Of a stretch of DNA of 64,000 nucleotides, positions 35,233 to 47,262 are shown one piece after another (position 1 is the stretch's first letter; every line of letters starts with the position of its first letter). A program made the position numbers and the translations under genes. The notes below the pieces were generated by a model. It was given only the letters and a program-made list of their open reading frames with translations, did not search any database and was not told the DNA's origin. Where the stretch lies: assembly GCA_038496445.1 (NCBI GenBank), contig JALMLS010000631.1:145388-209387 (forward strand). Reading direction: 5' to 3'. Origin of the DNA: Trichosphaerium sp. ATCC 40318 (lineage: Eukaryota; Discosea; Flabellinia; Trichosidae).

Positions 35233-36658
35233 ATGCTTGCCGCTAGTCGATTTGTTAGAGCTTCTGGTGTAGTCAATGTCGCTAAAACCAAAGTGTATGT
35301 ACAAATCATTAGTTACCTCCCCTTAGTACTATTTTAGTGGTAAAACGCGAAAATACTGTACAACAGATGCTACTGAACAAAACGAAACAACATTGGTAGA
35401 AGACACTCTCCAGTTTCAAGAGCTCATGAAGGTAGCGTCTACAGTCAATTTTACGTATAAAAAATTAAATTTGTCCGTTCTAGAGCGAACCACTCGCAGG
35501 AGGAGCAGAGCACAACATTTGGATACGCGACTTGAGCAAATGGGAAAGACACCACCTGCGGTACGCAATTTCACCATTTTACGTTGCGTAATGATCTGTC
35601 TTACAATAAATAAGTGGTATTGGTGGCCCTGGTAAAGTAAAAACAGCATTGAACTTCCTTGGGTACAAAAACATGAAGCACTTTTGTTCAATTTATTAAT
35701 TGTCAACGTACAGTAACGAACTGGGAGCAAAAAATGTCATCAGATCAGACACAGCATTTGCCGAAGACGCAGCTTATGCCTTTCATAGCCTAGCAGATAG
35801 GTACAGATAGTTTTATCATCATTAACAAATGCAACACATTAAAACTGGTTGTTCAGGTTTGGCGAGCATGATATTGATGCTATGCTACCTCAATTGGGAC
35901 CTTGGCAACAAATAAATCTAGAGCGCTGGCAACAGCATTGCAAAGAGAATAACTTGACATGGTACGATTTTTTTAGCTCTAGCTTGTCATTCTAACTCAA
36001 TTTCAGGGAATATAAACTTGATGAAGTAAAGCGTAAACGTACTACAGGTGTACGTGTATACTACGATTATTCCTCTCTGTTATATAGATTTATTACGTTC
36101 ATATGTATTGGTGTATAATTTTATTTTAGGTTGGCTTGTTTTTAGAACCTGATGATGACGTACAGAACTTTTTATCACCTAAAAAATTAAAGGCAGATGG
36201 AAAATTATACAAAGCTCAAGATGGCATTGTGTCAACAAATTTTTCATTTGAAGGAGCTAGACCATCTACTACTGATGCCATGTATAAGATTAACGTTGCT
36301 GCATATGTAGCATTTGAAGTCAAGTGCGCACAAAACAAAAAGTTGATTTTTTTCTCTTCATATTTATTAAATGTCTTTTCTCGTGTTGATCTCTTTTGTG
36401 CTTACAATGTATTTGCTTAGAGAGGAGTTTAAAATTATTGATAATAACACAAAGAAAGCAATTTATACAGCACCTTCAGAATTACATGAACACTGCTGGA
36501 AGTTTGTTGCAGAGAATGCACATGAAGATTTCCGTTGGAAAGTTTTTGATATTAATTTTAATGTCATGTCACGTATGCTCAGCATTGTTAATACTAAGAA
36601 TGTAACAGTTGGTCCAAGTACAAAGCCATTTGTTCGCTGGGTTAACGAACTAATGTAA
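35233..36658 (+). CDS. Mitochondrial protein, possibly a Tim44/mL45-like fold
   Basis: Eight or nine exons. The start MLAASRFVRASGVVNVAKTK is an amphipathic, Arg-containing leader typical of mitochondrial import. Further segments are VEDTLQFQELMK, LRGIGGPGKVKTALNFLG, AYAFHSLADRFGEHDIDAML and PQLGPWQQINLERWQQHCKE. The C-terminal part (DAMYKINVAAYVAFEVKCAQ, EEFKIIDNNTKKAIYTAPSE, LHEHCWKFVAENA, FRWKVFDINF) has the order of strands seen at the end of Tim44/mL45-type domains. That link is weak and inferred. It could be a mitoribosomal or respiratory assembly protein. Start codons of this gene and the HPS5-like gene are 232 bases apart. Confidence 0.6.
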
Positions 36659-36923
36659 TACCAACAGCAAAGCTCAATAAAATATAATAGTAACACGACT
36701 TAATGCACTGTTGACAACATGTTCGTTGTGTAGGTTTTGAAGTTGTCAGGTTCTGTGAATACAGTTTGCTGATATTAGTTGACCCAGACATTGCTGGGTC
36801 GTTTATAGGCTTTAACACTACATATCTCGCCAGGTACTTGAGCTGAATAGTGTGTATTGTAGAATTTATCTCAATAACGTAATGATTGTGCTGTATCGCC
36901 GTCATTCGCATGGCTCGATTCAT
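36642..36923 (-). CDS. Possible small tail-anchored protein
   Basis: ATG-initiated frame of 93 residues, intronless. It has a mixed soluble part (VIEINSTIHTIQLKYLARYV, GSTNISKLYSQNLTTSKPTQ), a CCQQC cysteine cluster, and a C-terminal hydrophobic helix (YYYILLSFAVGITLV). The cysteines next to the helix could be palmitoylated. The last 17 bases overlap the end of the convergent mitochondrial gene. No family match. It may be chance. Confidence 0.4.
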   Translation of the reverse strand: MNRAMRMTAIQHNHYVIEINSTIHTIQLKYLARYVVLKPINDPAMSGSTNISKLYSQNLTTSKPTQRTCCQQCIKSCYYYILLSFAVGITLVR

Positions 36924-37125
36924 TAGGGATGCTTTGCAATTAAATATCGCTAATTGTACTAAACAAACTCGACAACGTAAGAAAACGTTCCAAGCAGATA
37001 TAAAACGAACCGCTGCCGTACGTTTTCTTTAAAACAGACATTAAAGCTCAAATGACAGTGTAAAAATTAGCTAAAAGTTCTGACGTGACTTTAAGCGCCT
37101 AAACATCAAGAAACGCAACGCAAAC

Positions 37126-38860
37126 TTGACACTTGACCAAAAACGAGTAGCTTTTGAAGAGGCGGCAATGGTATTGCGCGTGCACCTCTTCTCTGATTGG
37201 TACAACGTAGGTATGCAAGATTTGGTACGAGCCAATAAGCAAGTGCAATACTGGCACGTGATTAGCTGTCAAATAATTTTGCAACTAAAATTTACAATTA
37301 GGGAGAATCGTAGTGGGCTGATTACAACTTATCTATTCGAGATTTATCCTGACTACAACTGGGACTCATGGAAATTCAAGTACATTTAAAAAGTGAAAGT
37401 AGAGCATGTGTTAACAAGAACACAGGGTTGTACCTACTGAGTTTTGGAGTGATCGATTTAATTGCCTTGCTTGTCTCAATTATATTGGTGGTCTATTGAA
37501 TGTTAAGGTTCTAGAAGATTGGAATACTATTAGTGCACAAGATTTCGCAAAGCATGGGGCAGGAAAATTGCTCAGGTTCGCCATTGACAAGTAGAAAAAA
37601 GCTAAAAGTATAACGTGTTTAGTCACTTCGACAGCAGTATTGTGGCTTGTCTAGAGTACGCTTTTCCACATTATCAGTGGAAGTCGCAAGTAAGAAGGAC
37701 AGGTGAGATATATTGGAGTGATACAAAGAAACAGTCAAAGAGACTTGAAGTGATTGGACAGCGTCTTGGTATGAAGACACTAGATGATTGGTATAAAATA
37801 GAAAAACGACAAATAGTTAGGATGAGTTCACGTGAGATGTTGTACGTGAAATCTATTTACGTGATTGACTGCGCCTTTTCTCACTTGTTTGTAATAGAAA
37901 TGTTCATAATGGATCTGTGTATAATTGTTTACAGACAGCCTTTCCTTCATACGAGTGGAGCCCTTATAAATTTAGAAAGAAAGCCTTTTGGCAGACTTCA
38001 AAAAATAGAACAAATTTCTTGGGTGAGATAAAGCAACGATTTAACATTACCAACCCCGATGCCTGGTAAGACTTATTATTTCAAGACACGTTGTAAATAT
38101 TATAATTTAAGGTATCGCGTATCTACGGACCAATTAAGGGCATATGGAGGTACAGGATTACTACAGTATTGGCCTCACGTTCTTGGTAACATTGAGCCTA
38201 ACTTTAAATGGCAATGGCATCGTTTTGGGTTCCTTGGAAAACATGCAGAGCAAAGGTTAGTAAATGACATATCATTTAGTGATGGGGCTAAGTGGATATT
38301 CTTAGGGCATTGGCACAGTGTATCAGGGAGATATTTCCACAAGCGGAGGTAATAGAAGAAGCAACAATAGGTTTACAAGGAATGAATTATACGCGGATAT
38401 CTGTTGATATTTATGTACCACAATATAGCTTAGCTATAGAGTATCAAGGTGTACAACATTATAGTGATACATTCAAATGGCATAGTGGGATGCAAATCTC
38501 AGAAATACAAAAAATCCGAGATATGGAAAAGAATCAACAGTGTAAAAATGCGAGTACGTTTGGAACCACTTTGTCCTCTACAGATGTTGTTAGCAACTCA
38601 CCTTGTATTTATTAGATATACACCTTGTTCCTATCCCGTATTGGTGGTCTCCAGGTGATATAGGGGCGCTTATTGCAACAATGATGTACTACTATCCAGA
38701 TCTTGGATTGGAAATACCAAGTGGTGCTGTTCCTTTGCTTGAGGAGCCTCAGGATAACAAACGTGAGTATTTTAAGTTTATCAAGATAGCTTTACTTACT
38801 CACTACCGATTAGGTAGCCCACTCATGGTGCCTCCTGCAGAAATGAACACATTTGCATAA
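37126..38860 (+). CDS. Tandem DWY-repeat protein with RAP/VSR-like nuclease domain (copy A)
   Basis: The 5' end is unresolved: the open frame starts near 37126, and the first ATG is 37168. It contains three to four repeats of about 70 residues with the pattern YPxYxWxxWKF, then FW, then a helix ending in DWY/DWN, then GGxGLL. Examples are FEIYPDYNWDSWKFK, PTEFWSDRFN, NVKVLEDWNTISAQDFAKHG, GMKTLDDWYKIEKRQIV and AFPSYEWSPYKFR. The C-terminal domain RISVDIYVPQYSLAIEYQGV then QHY, and NIHLVPIPYWW, has the D...ExQ core of PD-(D/E)XK folds as in RAP and VSR proteins. Similar repeat proteins occur in algae, oomycetes and Rhizophagus. Their function is unknown; nucleic-acid binding is likely. Nearly every intron falls at the same point in each repeat. 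Confidence 0.65.
37239..37301 (+). other. GC-AG intron in repeat-nuclease copy A
   Basis: Donor GCAAGT, branch-like CAACTAAAA, acceptor AATTAG. This is the only junction that keeps the frame between DWYNVGMQDLVRANK and SGLITTYLFEIYP. Confidence 0.6.
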
Positions 38861-38987
38861 AGGGAATAATTTTATTCAAACCACTAAACCTTAATTCAAC
38901 ATTCCATTTTATTACGAATTATAGTTTTATTCTTGTGTTAGTCTCTTGTTGTCCTTCATTTGTACTGGCTTTGTAAATATTATAAGA

Positions 38988-40342
38988 TTACAAGTACTTC
39001 ATGTGGAATTCAATATGCTCTTGTATGAATGTAGAAATAAAGAAGTAGCTATGATCATAACCATCTTGCATCCTGGAAAATGTACAATCAGAAAAAAATA
39101 AATGAAATCAAAAGCTGTACCTGACATCCAATGCAACATTTGTATTTCCTTTAGCGGCAGCCTTAAACAAATGTAAAAATCTACACCAAGTACAGACAAT
39201 AGACTTACAGTAAGGTTTTCAGGTAACAGTTGCTTCTTCCCCAAGAAACCATCAACTGTACCCTACGCAAAGTTGTTACAACAAATACTGAGCCCTTCTT
39301 GGATAATCCTGATCCTTCGTAAAAGAAAACTGTTCACGTGATTACCTGGTCAACAAGAATTGGTAGAGCGTCTCCTTCTCGTTTGTAACTCTTAATCAAT
39401 TCGGTAGCATCATAAGCCTAAGTCAAGAGTAAGAATATTGGCGTTTTTTTTCAACCGAAATTTCAAAAACCAGAAAAATAGAGCACGTGCCTTCCAATCT
39501 TCTTTGTTGCTTCCAAGGTATCCCCCAAAGCATTTTTCGCCCCATGGGCAATTTACTGGGTTACTTATAGGAGCAAATGCGGAAACACTCTATACACAGT
39601 CGTGTGAGAGAACGTCGTGTGAAAAATAAAAATACCTTAAAAGTGTTTGTCTTTAAACCAATAATAAGAGCACCATGGCCGCCCATTGAATGTCCTGTGA
39701 TACCTTGCCTGTTAACGTCTACTGGTGCAAGAGATTCTACAACTTTTGGAAGCTCTTTTGTTATGTAGGAGTACATGCGATAATTTTTCCACTTTGGTTC
39801 AGTGGCGTCAACGTAGAAACCAGCGCCAGTGCCTAGACTGTTGTAAATAGATGTAAAATTGGTGTTCCTCTCCTAAGACGCTATGTAGTGCACACAAAAA
39901 GATTTAAGCGGTAACGAAGTTGTGAATATAAACGTACCAAAGTCCCAACTCTCGTCTTCACCTTCAACGCCTAGTCCTCCTTTTGATAACAATAAGCGTT
40001 TAGAAAAAAAAAAAACCGAATGACACGCACTTGGTGAAGTGTCTGGAGCGATTAGAATCAACCCCTTTTCTGCAGCGTATTTCTGGGCACCTGCCTTTTG
40101 AATAAAGTTTTGATCTGTGCACGTCAAGCCTGACAAGAAGTAGAGGACTGGGTAAGCTTTCGACGCCTAGGTATTTAGCTATTATTACGCCCAATAATAC
40201 GTACAGCGTCTTTATCATTAGAATCGAAAGGCAAATAGATGTGAAACTTCATTTTACAGCCGAGTTCGGTTGACATATGCTCATAGCGATCTACTGAACC
40301 TCCAAAGCAGCGTGTTGAGTCTAGTTGTTTAGGTGCTTCCAT
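38988..40342 (-). CDS. ESD: S-formylglutathione hydrolase (esterase D)
   Basis: Serine esterase that releases formate and glutathione in formaldehyde detoxification in the cytosol. [20 protein letters not shown] opens the protein. [62 protein letters not shown] and [18 protein letters not shown] follow. The nucleophile motif is [13 protein letters not shown] (GHSMG). [20 protein letters not shown] and [18 protein letters not shown], with the catalytic His, complete the triad region. About nine exons. Length and order match the family. Human ESD-like cysteines (CFGG, GLTC) are kept. Confidence 0.93.
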
Positions 40343-40635
40343 TGTTTTTTGTAACTGAAAAAATACAGTTTAAGTCGCACCACGCCTTGTACCAAGTTAA
40401 AAGCCGTTAATAGTCCATGCACAGAGTGAAACTACTCACCAGAGATTGATCCACACGCAAATTAAGAGCACCTGTCAACCAACGTGAGCTATGCGTCATT
40501 TGATGATTTATGCTTCGTATTTCATCAAGAGTGGCAGCCAATAGCAGTGGTACGCAATTGTAAAAAAATACCAATAATTAGCTCTTCTACGCTTAAATGC
40601 GCGTTTTATGTACTGATGCTCATCAATTTGACTAG

Positions 40636-43272
40636 ATAAAGCCTCCAAAAACCTTTTGAATGAGCGCTTCTTTTTTGATGTTACAATTGCACCCACATTC
40701 AACCTTAAGACAATTGACGCGTGGTACAATGTAGTAAGCGCTGATTTTTTGGACGCGGGGTTCTTCAAGTTCATAGACAGGTAAGTTTTTCAAAAAGCTT
40801 GCCTAGTCCAAGTGATCTCACTTTACCCACCAGATATGGTGGATCTCCATCCAAGTGTCTACAAAATGTGTACCCTGAATACGAGTGGGTATCGTGGAAG
40901 TTCAAGTACGTCACCTTTTCATTGCAAATCACGTGACTCCGTTTTTGATACGTCTTCTTGACGACTATGTAATGACAGTATCGTTCAAGGGGTGGTCCGA
41001 GAGGCCATTGGGAAGATATAAAAGCTAGGTTATCTAAACTTGAGGCAGTTGCAGAGGAACTTGAACTCAAAGTCGTTGAAGACTGGTATAAGGTTAATAT
41101 TAGAGCTTTTCGAAACGTTAGTGGTTCAGGAGTCTTGGCAAAGTACGCTTATGAAAACACCATAGATTAATGTTAATATCTTAAAAGAGATGGTGGATCC
41201 CTTATAAAATGCCTTGCAGAAATATATCCAAACTTTGAATGGATAGAAGACAATTTCAAGTGCGCTCATTGTCTTTGATTGTCAAAAAAATGTTGTTCCT
41301 TACTTTTTCTTTTTTGTACTTTAGTATGGTGACACGAGGTCATTGGAGCGACCAAAACAATCTTGTAGATTTTTTTAATAAGGTTGGTGAAAAAGAGGGA
41401 ATAAAGGATTTAGATGGATGGTATGACCTATCACGTAAGGCCATGGAAAAACACAATATATTTCGGTTTATAAGGTAAACTATTTTTCTGATCCCTACCT
41501 GCTTTGTCATCATTTCATCGTGTCTAAGACTTCTTTGCATAGAAGTAAAAAGGGGTTACTGGATAAACTTATTAAAGTATTTCCTAATTACCGATGGCTC
41601 CCAGTAGAGTTTTGGGAAAGCAGGTTTCTTCTTATTTGCATTTTTCAACATTGAGTGACCTGTTGTTAGACGTGCGCCTGCTGGGTATTGGAACTCAATG
41701 GATAATCAACGCGCTCAATTTGAGGTTATTGGCCGACTATCGGGGATCAAGACAATGGATGGTTGGTATAAGGTCCCACAAGAAAAAATACTCAGCGATC
41801 AATCTTTGAACTCCATAATGATATCAAAGTGCGTCCCACAGTTTTTAACCAGTTGAATACTCAAATCTTGTCAGGTATAGTGGATATTTAGATAAGGCAC
41901 TGATGAGGTTGTATCCTCATTACTCTTGGGATTCATCACAGTTCAAATCTAGACGTACTAAACACCGACAGCATATCAACATGCAAAGAATGATTTTCGA
42001 AAATATTGGTAAAGAACTGGGTGTTAAGATGCTAGATGATTGGCGGGATATACCTGCTACAGATATTGCAAAGAAAGGTGGATCAGGAATTGTTCAATTA
42101 AAGTACTACACTGCATAAAGAGAAGATGTAAACTGACTTGTTCAACAAAAGGTATAATTCGTCAAGGAACAAAATGTTACAAGGTCTTTATCCACAACAT
42201 CCATGGAATTTTCCTGTCATTGAATACGTTGAAAAAGGCCACTGGTACGCTTAAACACTTACTGAACACCAAGTTTACATAATTCATTAACTAACTAGGC
42301 TCGACACAACAAATCAGCGCTCGTTTTTAACGAAAGCCACTAAAGCATTGAATATTACTAACAACGAACAATGGTGCCACCTTTTTTTATCTTTTCTTTT
42401 TCTTATTAATGGGTAAAGGTATCGTGTTTCAGAGGATCAAATACGCTCTTTAGGCGGTAAAGGATTACTTGCCTATTTCCCAAGAGTTCTAAGTGTACTT
42501 GATTCTGAGTTTCCTTGGCAATGGCATAAGTTCTTACATAAAGCAAAAAGAGCACGACAAAGGTACAATATATTCAACACGTGTTGAGGCTTAATCTCAT
42601 ATCAAAATTTGCAGGTGGCTTCGCCATAGTATCAAGAGAGTATTACCTTCTATTGAAGTATTAGAAGAGCATGCTATTGGTAGCATTAACGCATCTGGGA
42701 GCCCTTTGACAGTTGATGTATTTGTTCCAAAACATGACCTTGCTATTGAATATCAGGGTACGCATACTTGTTTGCCTGCAACGACTTATATGCTTTGTAA
42801 AGGAGAACATCACTATCACGAAAACATGGCTTACTCTCAACCAAAAGCGATGTATCTCCTACGTGATTTTGAGAAAGCTCAGCATTGCAAAGACAATGGT
42901 AAGAAAAAGCAACTAAAGAGTTTTTCAGCTCAAACTTTAATTGAACTTCCTTAGGTATATGTTTGGTGCCTATACCATATTGGTGGCCTGGCGATTTAGA
43001 TACACTTGTAGCAACATTATTATATTTTAAGCCAGACCTTGAGGTTTCTCATAAAATCACTAAACACATTGAACCATTATGTGAAAAACCAGTTGAGAGT
43101 ATTCAGCCAGGTGACTCTCCAGGTACGCTTGATATCCTTTTTATTTCTTTTGTTTCTATCAAAAAGGGTTAAGGCACTTTACTAATGATTGTTCTTACAA
43201 GGTGAGAAACTAATGAAGCCTACTTCAAATACAAGAGATACATTTGTTGAAATGGTTATTCAATGTACATAA
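40636..43272 (+). CDS. Tandem DWY-repeat protein with RAP/VSR-like nuclease domain (copy B)
   Basis: Full-length relative of copy A. The 5' exon is not resolved; the first safe exon begins after TTTGACTAG at 40635. At least six repeats follow, each split by an intron at YxGGS. Examples are RYGGSPSKCLQNVYPEYEWV, LELKVVEDWYKVNIRAFRNV, DGGSLIKCLAEIYPNFEWIE, GYWNSMDNQRAQFEVIGRLS and GVKMLDDWRDIPATDIAKKG. A conserved linker (WYRVSEDQIRSLGGKGLLAY, FPWQWHKF) precedes the nuclease-like domain. That domain has RVLPSIEVLEEHAIG, LTVDVFVPKHDLAIEYQGEH, LLRDFEKAQHCKDNGICLVP and IPYWWPGDLDTLVATLLY. The D-x11-ExQ core is intact, so activity is possible. One early junction near 40900-40980 does not splice cleanly. 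It may indicate a non-GT donor. Confidence 0.65.
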
Positions 43273-43768
43273 TCGACAAGGTTTGAAGTCATTGGCGGGT
43301 GTACACACTATATACTTGTATGGGTTGTACTCAGATTACACTCGTGTTGAGGCATTAACTGGTGCACAGAATGTAATATACTAGCAAAATGCTCATTTTT
43401 TAATCACAATGAGTTTGTTTATGCTTTGTGATAGAAAAAAATTATTGTGCCACAAAAGTTAGTACCATGAACGCCCTTTAGTACCAATAACATTATATCT
43501 GGTTTCACTTTTTTTGCAGCACCGTTTTTGAAGTTGAAATTTATAAAACGTTTCTGTCATCAAGATATTTCCGCTGGATTATCCGCTTATTTCCTATTTT
43601 AAAAAACGGTACATGTGCCTTTTGTCTAGAAGTTCTTGCCTGAGGCAAGGAGAGATAGTTTCCTATAGTTGAAACCGACACGGCCGCTCAGAAAAAAACC
43701 GGAAAATTCCGCGGAAAAGCTACCTTAACATCAAGTACATTATATCGTCATTAAACGAATATAAAAGT
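43273..43768. other. Intergenic region
   Basis: 496 bases between copy B and the DUF427 gene. A small perfect hairpin, cttgcctgaggcaag, occurs near 43634. No exon was recognised. Confidence 0.45.
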
Positions 43769-44525
43769 ATGGCAGATAGCACTTTGGTCGAAGTTGAAGG
43801 CATGACGCTCCATTGGGGTGACGAAGTACCTAAAGTACGTGAAAACAGCTTGTAAACGCGCTATCAAATTGATACCGCCGTTTATTGTAAAGGTAAGGTT
43901 AAACCTCGTATAGAACATTAAAGACATAGCTCTCAAGTACATAAAAGAAAATCCCGGGTACACCATTGACATAGAGCCTTGTACAAAAACGTACGCAAGA
44001 CGGTGCCCTCGAAACATGTCCCATTAATTCTTTATGAAGTGTATCAGTTGAAATAGATGGAGTAGTTGTCGCTGAAAGTAAAGAGGCTGTAGAAGTTCAC
44101 GAAACAGCGCATAAAATGGTAGGTCAACAACTGCAAAGAGTCTAGCAGCTACGCCAAATGGAGTAGTTAAGCTTCATTTGCGCTAGTAAAAGTTGCATGA
44201 AAAAAAACACGTGTTTAAATCGACTGTTGACTGGATTAACCTTAGGTTTATTACTTACCACGAAAGGATGTCAAGGGGAAATTTGACTCCAGGAAGGAAC
44301 ATACTGTGCGTATTCAACTGGTTTACAATATGATTTTTGACTTTCTGTTGTATTTAGAGTCACTGTCCTTTTAAGGGTATGGCGTCATACTATGATATAG
44401 ATATAAATGGTAAACAATACTCTAATGCTATTTGGAGCTATGAGACACCAATAGATAGTGTAAAAGGAATCAAGGATCTGGTTTCTTTCATGCCACAAGA
44501 AACGTTGAAATGGAAGGTTGAGTAG
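43769..44525 (+). CDS. DUF427 domain protein
   Basis: Five or six exons. It starts MADSTLVEVEGMTLHWGDEV, then VSVEIDGVVVAESKEAVEVH, VYYLPRKDVKGKFDSRKEHT and the family hallmark HCPFKGMASYYDIDINGKQY with AIWSYETPIDSVKGIKDLVS. DUF427 proteins are small beta-rich folds of unknown chemistry found in bacteria, fungi and algae. The core pattern of VAES, then PR.D, then CP.KG.A.Y, then W.Y..P is complete. The stop is 128 bases from the end of the convergent GST gene. Confidence 0.8.
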
Positions 44526-44653
44526 CCAGTGTTTAGTCTTGCATCTATTGTTACAATGTGTCAATGCTAGATATCTTTGTTTTTAATCACGTGAGCAATA
44601 AAGTAAAATAAATGGTGTTTGACAAACTTTGTTTATTGAAAGCAAAGCAAGAC

Positions 44654-45552
44654 TTAATGACACAAGTTTTGCATGGTTTCAGCTCCTTTTACTGGAGGAG
44701 ATGTCGCTGAATTTTCTGTCACAAGCTTGATAGCAACATGGAAAGGATCATGGACTGTCTTAAAGATAGCGTCACCTTGTACGTTGTTCCAAAACTGAGC
44801 AACTTTAGGAGGAAGTTGATCATCGTATTTCCCAACATAAACACTCTGAGCAAGAGATGAAGCTAGTACCAAATCAGCTATACTTAAGTTCATTCCAACA
44901 AGCCAATGAGAATCTTTAAAGTAATTGTCATTATAAAAAGATAGCTAAACAGAAAAGTCAGGAATAAAACCACCTCTGAGAATACTCACCTCATCATGTA
45001 GTTTGTTATGTATTTCTCTTACTTTGCCAGTGTCTTTTTCCTTTACTTTGAGAACAGTAGGTCCAAAGAATGATTCATATGCTAGAGTGTTGGAAGTCAC
45101 AACAACATTTCCTCTTAACGACTCATAAACACTGTCAATCTGTTTTGATAATACTTAGCTTAACACTGCCACTAACAGTCGTTTACCTTTGATAGCGATT
45201 CCAGGTCAGTAACTGGATAAAGCAAACTCGATTTTTTGATGCACAAATACCTTTGACAAGTCAGGATAAAACTATCACAATGGGGTGAACAAAAATACCT
45301 TGCTATTGCCCCTGAATCGCATACGATAGAGTCTTCATCCTTTAAAACGGGTATTTTACCTCTAGGATTCAATGACAAGAATTGTGGCGTCTTTTGCTCG
45401 CTCTTGACGAGGTTAACTTCCTTTGAAGAATAAGATGTCATGTGTAATAAAGGTAGTCGTACTGATAGCTTTACGTTTACATTTGTAGCCACTGCTACCA
45501 TGTACGCAAATCTTGATGGTAGAGATAACGGATTCCAATAGAGGGTTGTCAT
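44654..45552 (-). CDS. Glutathione S-transferase-like protein
   Basis: The N-terminal thioredoxin-fold part begins MTTLYWNPLSLPSRFAYMVA and has LSLNPRGKIPVLKDEDSIVC then DSGAIARYL, the GST glutathione-binding pattern (P-V-L, then E/D-S-xAIxRYL). The helical C-terminal domain includes SFYNDNYFKDSHWLVGMNLS and IADLVLASSLAQSVY. The motif DxxxxS in the IADLVLAS N-capping box is typical. Four or five exons. The end (GAETMQNLCH) is not a known signal. It could be a soluble GST or the N-terminal half of an eEF1B-gamma-like protein, but no eEF1G C-terminal domain follows. Confidence 0.82.
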
Positions 45553-45994
45553 TTAGTATTTCACTATAAGTATCAGTCAAATTCCAAACGAAATTTCACC
45601 TTTTTTTGTACCGGCGTTTTTTCCTTTACTTTATTTTCCCGATGGTACACATAAAATTTATCCGTGTCATCTTCTCTCAAAGTTTGAGCAATATCTCAGG
45701 TATACCCACATGGGATAAGTTTGTGTTCGAAAAACTTGTGTAATCAGAGGCTCAACCGTGTTCACAGAACGATTTTCTTGGTTCTGGGCTTCGGTTTCTA
45801 AGTATTACAGCTTGACACTGTGAATATTAATATCAACTCAGTGGGTAGAACGGTACTTTTTAGAGCATCTGAGGCTCGAGAGTCAAATTCACTAGAGTTT
45901 TGACTCAATTTTGATTCTCTTAAATGTTGACTTTTGTGTTTGTAATTAAACGGAACAAAGGCAACGCAACGGGTGCCAAATACCTCCACTACAA
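45553..45994. other. Divergent intergenic region
   Basis: 442 bases between the GST start and the unknown intronless gene. The minus-strand open frame at 45798-46091 overlaps the basic N-terminus of the next gene and is judged a shadow. No other feature was seen. Confidence 0.45.
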
Positions 45995-46873
45995 ATGAAA
46001 CGTCGCAAACGCAAAGTAAAGATCGTAGGCAGAAAGAAGAAAAAGGCGCCAACAACGAATAACACTCTAAAAGCGCTGAAACAATCTCCATTCGAAAACT
46101 ACGATATTGCCGTGCTCATAGTACAAACAGCATTTCCTGTAGTAAATTTTACACAAATTAACGCCTGGGGACGTCTAAACACCACACTTCACGAAGTAGT
46201 CAATGCTGAAGCGACGTTAAGCCATTTTTACGAGCGTCATTATTGCCCAAAATATAAAATCACAGGCACCCTCTCAGATCCTTCTATCATCAAAGAATTC
46301 TTGCAAAACCGCCTCAAATTCGATAGAGAACCCACGCCGAAAAAGCCACACTTAACCAGCTGTTTCATGGCCGACAACCATCTCGGCGATGACGCTCGCA
46401 ATAAGCTCAGAATGGTTATACAACGTAGTACTCTTCCTGATAACCTAAGGTTGATCACACGCTACAATACGTACAATACCGAAATTTACCGCATGAGCAC
46501 TGATGAAGTACGAGAATTACAAACAACAGTTGATATTTTTCCCATCCGAGCTTCTCAAGGAACAAAACCACTCAATGTGACACTAAACTGTAGTGATACT
46601 ATGGAGTTCGGTGCCGGAAGGTTAAGATGCAACATTACAATTTTACTAGACGATAAACTCGTGTGCAAAGGAGCGGCAGAATGGGGAGGCTCGTTAGACA
46701 AAATACAAGTAAAAACTGAAAATCTTGAGAAACTCTACAATATCATTAGTTGGGATAAGAGTAAAGACGCTACTAAGATTGAAAAAGTGTTGTTCATCAT
46801 GACAGCATTATCACAACTACATTGGCCTGCTGAAATACTTAGTTCAGATTACCCTCAGGTAGAAGAGGAATGA
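45995..46873 (+). CDS. Unknown protein with basic N-terminus
   Basis: Intronless frame of 292 residues. MKRRKRKVKIVGRKKKKAP is a strong nuclear signal. The rest looks globular: YDIAVLIVQTAFPVVNFTQI, NAWGRLNTTLHEVV, LRMVIQRSTLPDNLRLITRY, TLNCSDTMEFGAGRLRCNIT and SQLHWPAEILSS. No domain is recognised. The tail is open to doubt. A 31-base stretch from GTAGAAGAGG to GAAAAG (46858-46888) could be an intron. If so, it would replace the end VEEE with a KKKRRKKR tail stopping at 46916. The other intronless lysine-rich gene at 22567 has the same length but no evident sequence similarity. Confidence 0.6.
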   Translation: MKRRKRKVKIVGRKKKKAPTTNNTLKALKQSPFENYDIAVLIVQTAFPVVNFTQINAWGRLNTTLHEVVNAEATLSHFYERHYCPKYKITGTLSDPSIIKEFLQNRLKFDREPTPKKPHLTSCFMADNHLGDDARNKLRMVIQRSTLPDNLRLITRYNTYNTEIYRMSTDEVRELQTTVDIFPIRASQGTKPLNVTLNCSDTMEFGAGRLRCNITILLDDKLVCKGAAEWGGSLDKIQVKTENLEKLYNIISWDKSKDATKIEKVLFIMTALSQLHWPAEILSSDYPQVEEE

Positions 46874-47262
46874 ACCACTGCCTGAAAAGAAGAAAAAACG
46901 CAGAAAAAAAAGGTAAAGAACAAGCTTTTATCTCAATAAAATTCTATTCTACATTGCCTACTATTTTACACTTACACTCAAAGCTTTTTGTTGTGGACCT
47001 TGCATCTAGTTTTTTTTTGTTAGGGCATACACATGAGTCTTTTTTCACTTCAGCTCGGTTGTCAAGGCTTTCTTTCTTCTTTCCGAAGTCATTCAATCAT
47101 TCGTTCTTTGCACTTCTTGATCTCATAGGTATCACAATAATGTTTGTACGGAGTTGATTAATTGCCTAAACAATTATTATTAATAACCTAACTTGCTACA
47201 GCCTTTGGCAATTGAAAAAAAATGCCTGTACTTTTGTGAAAAAAGATTCGAAAAAGTTGAGT

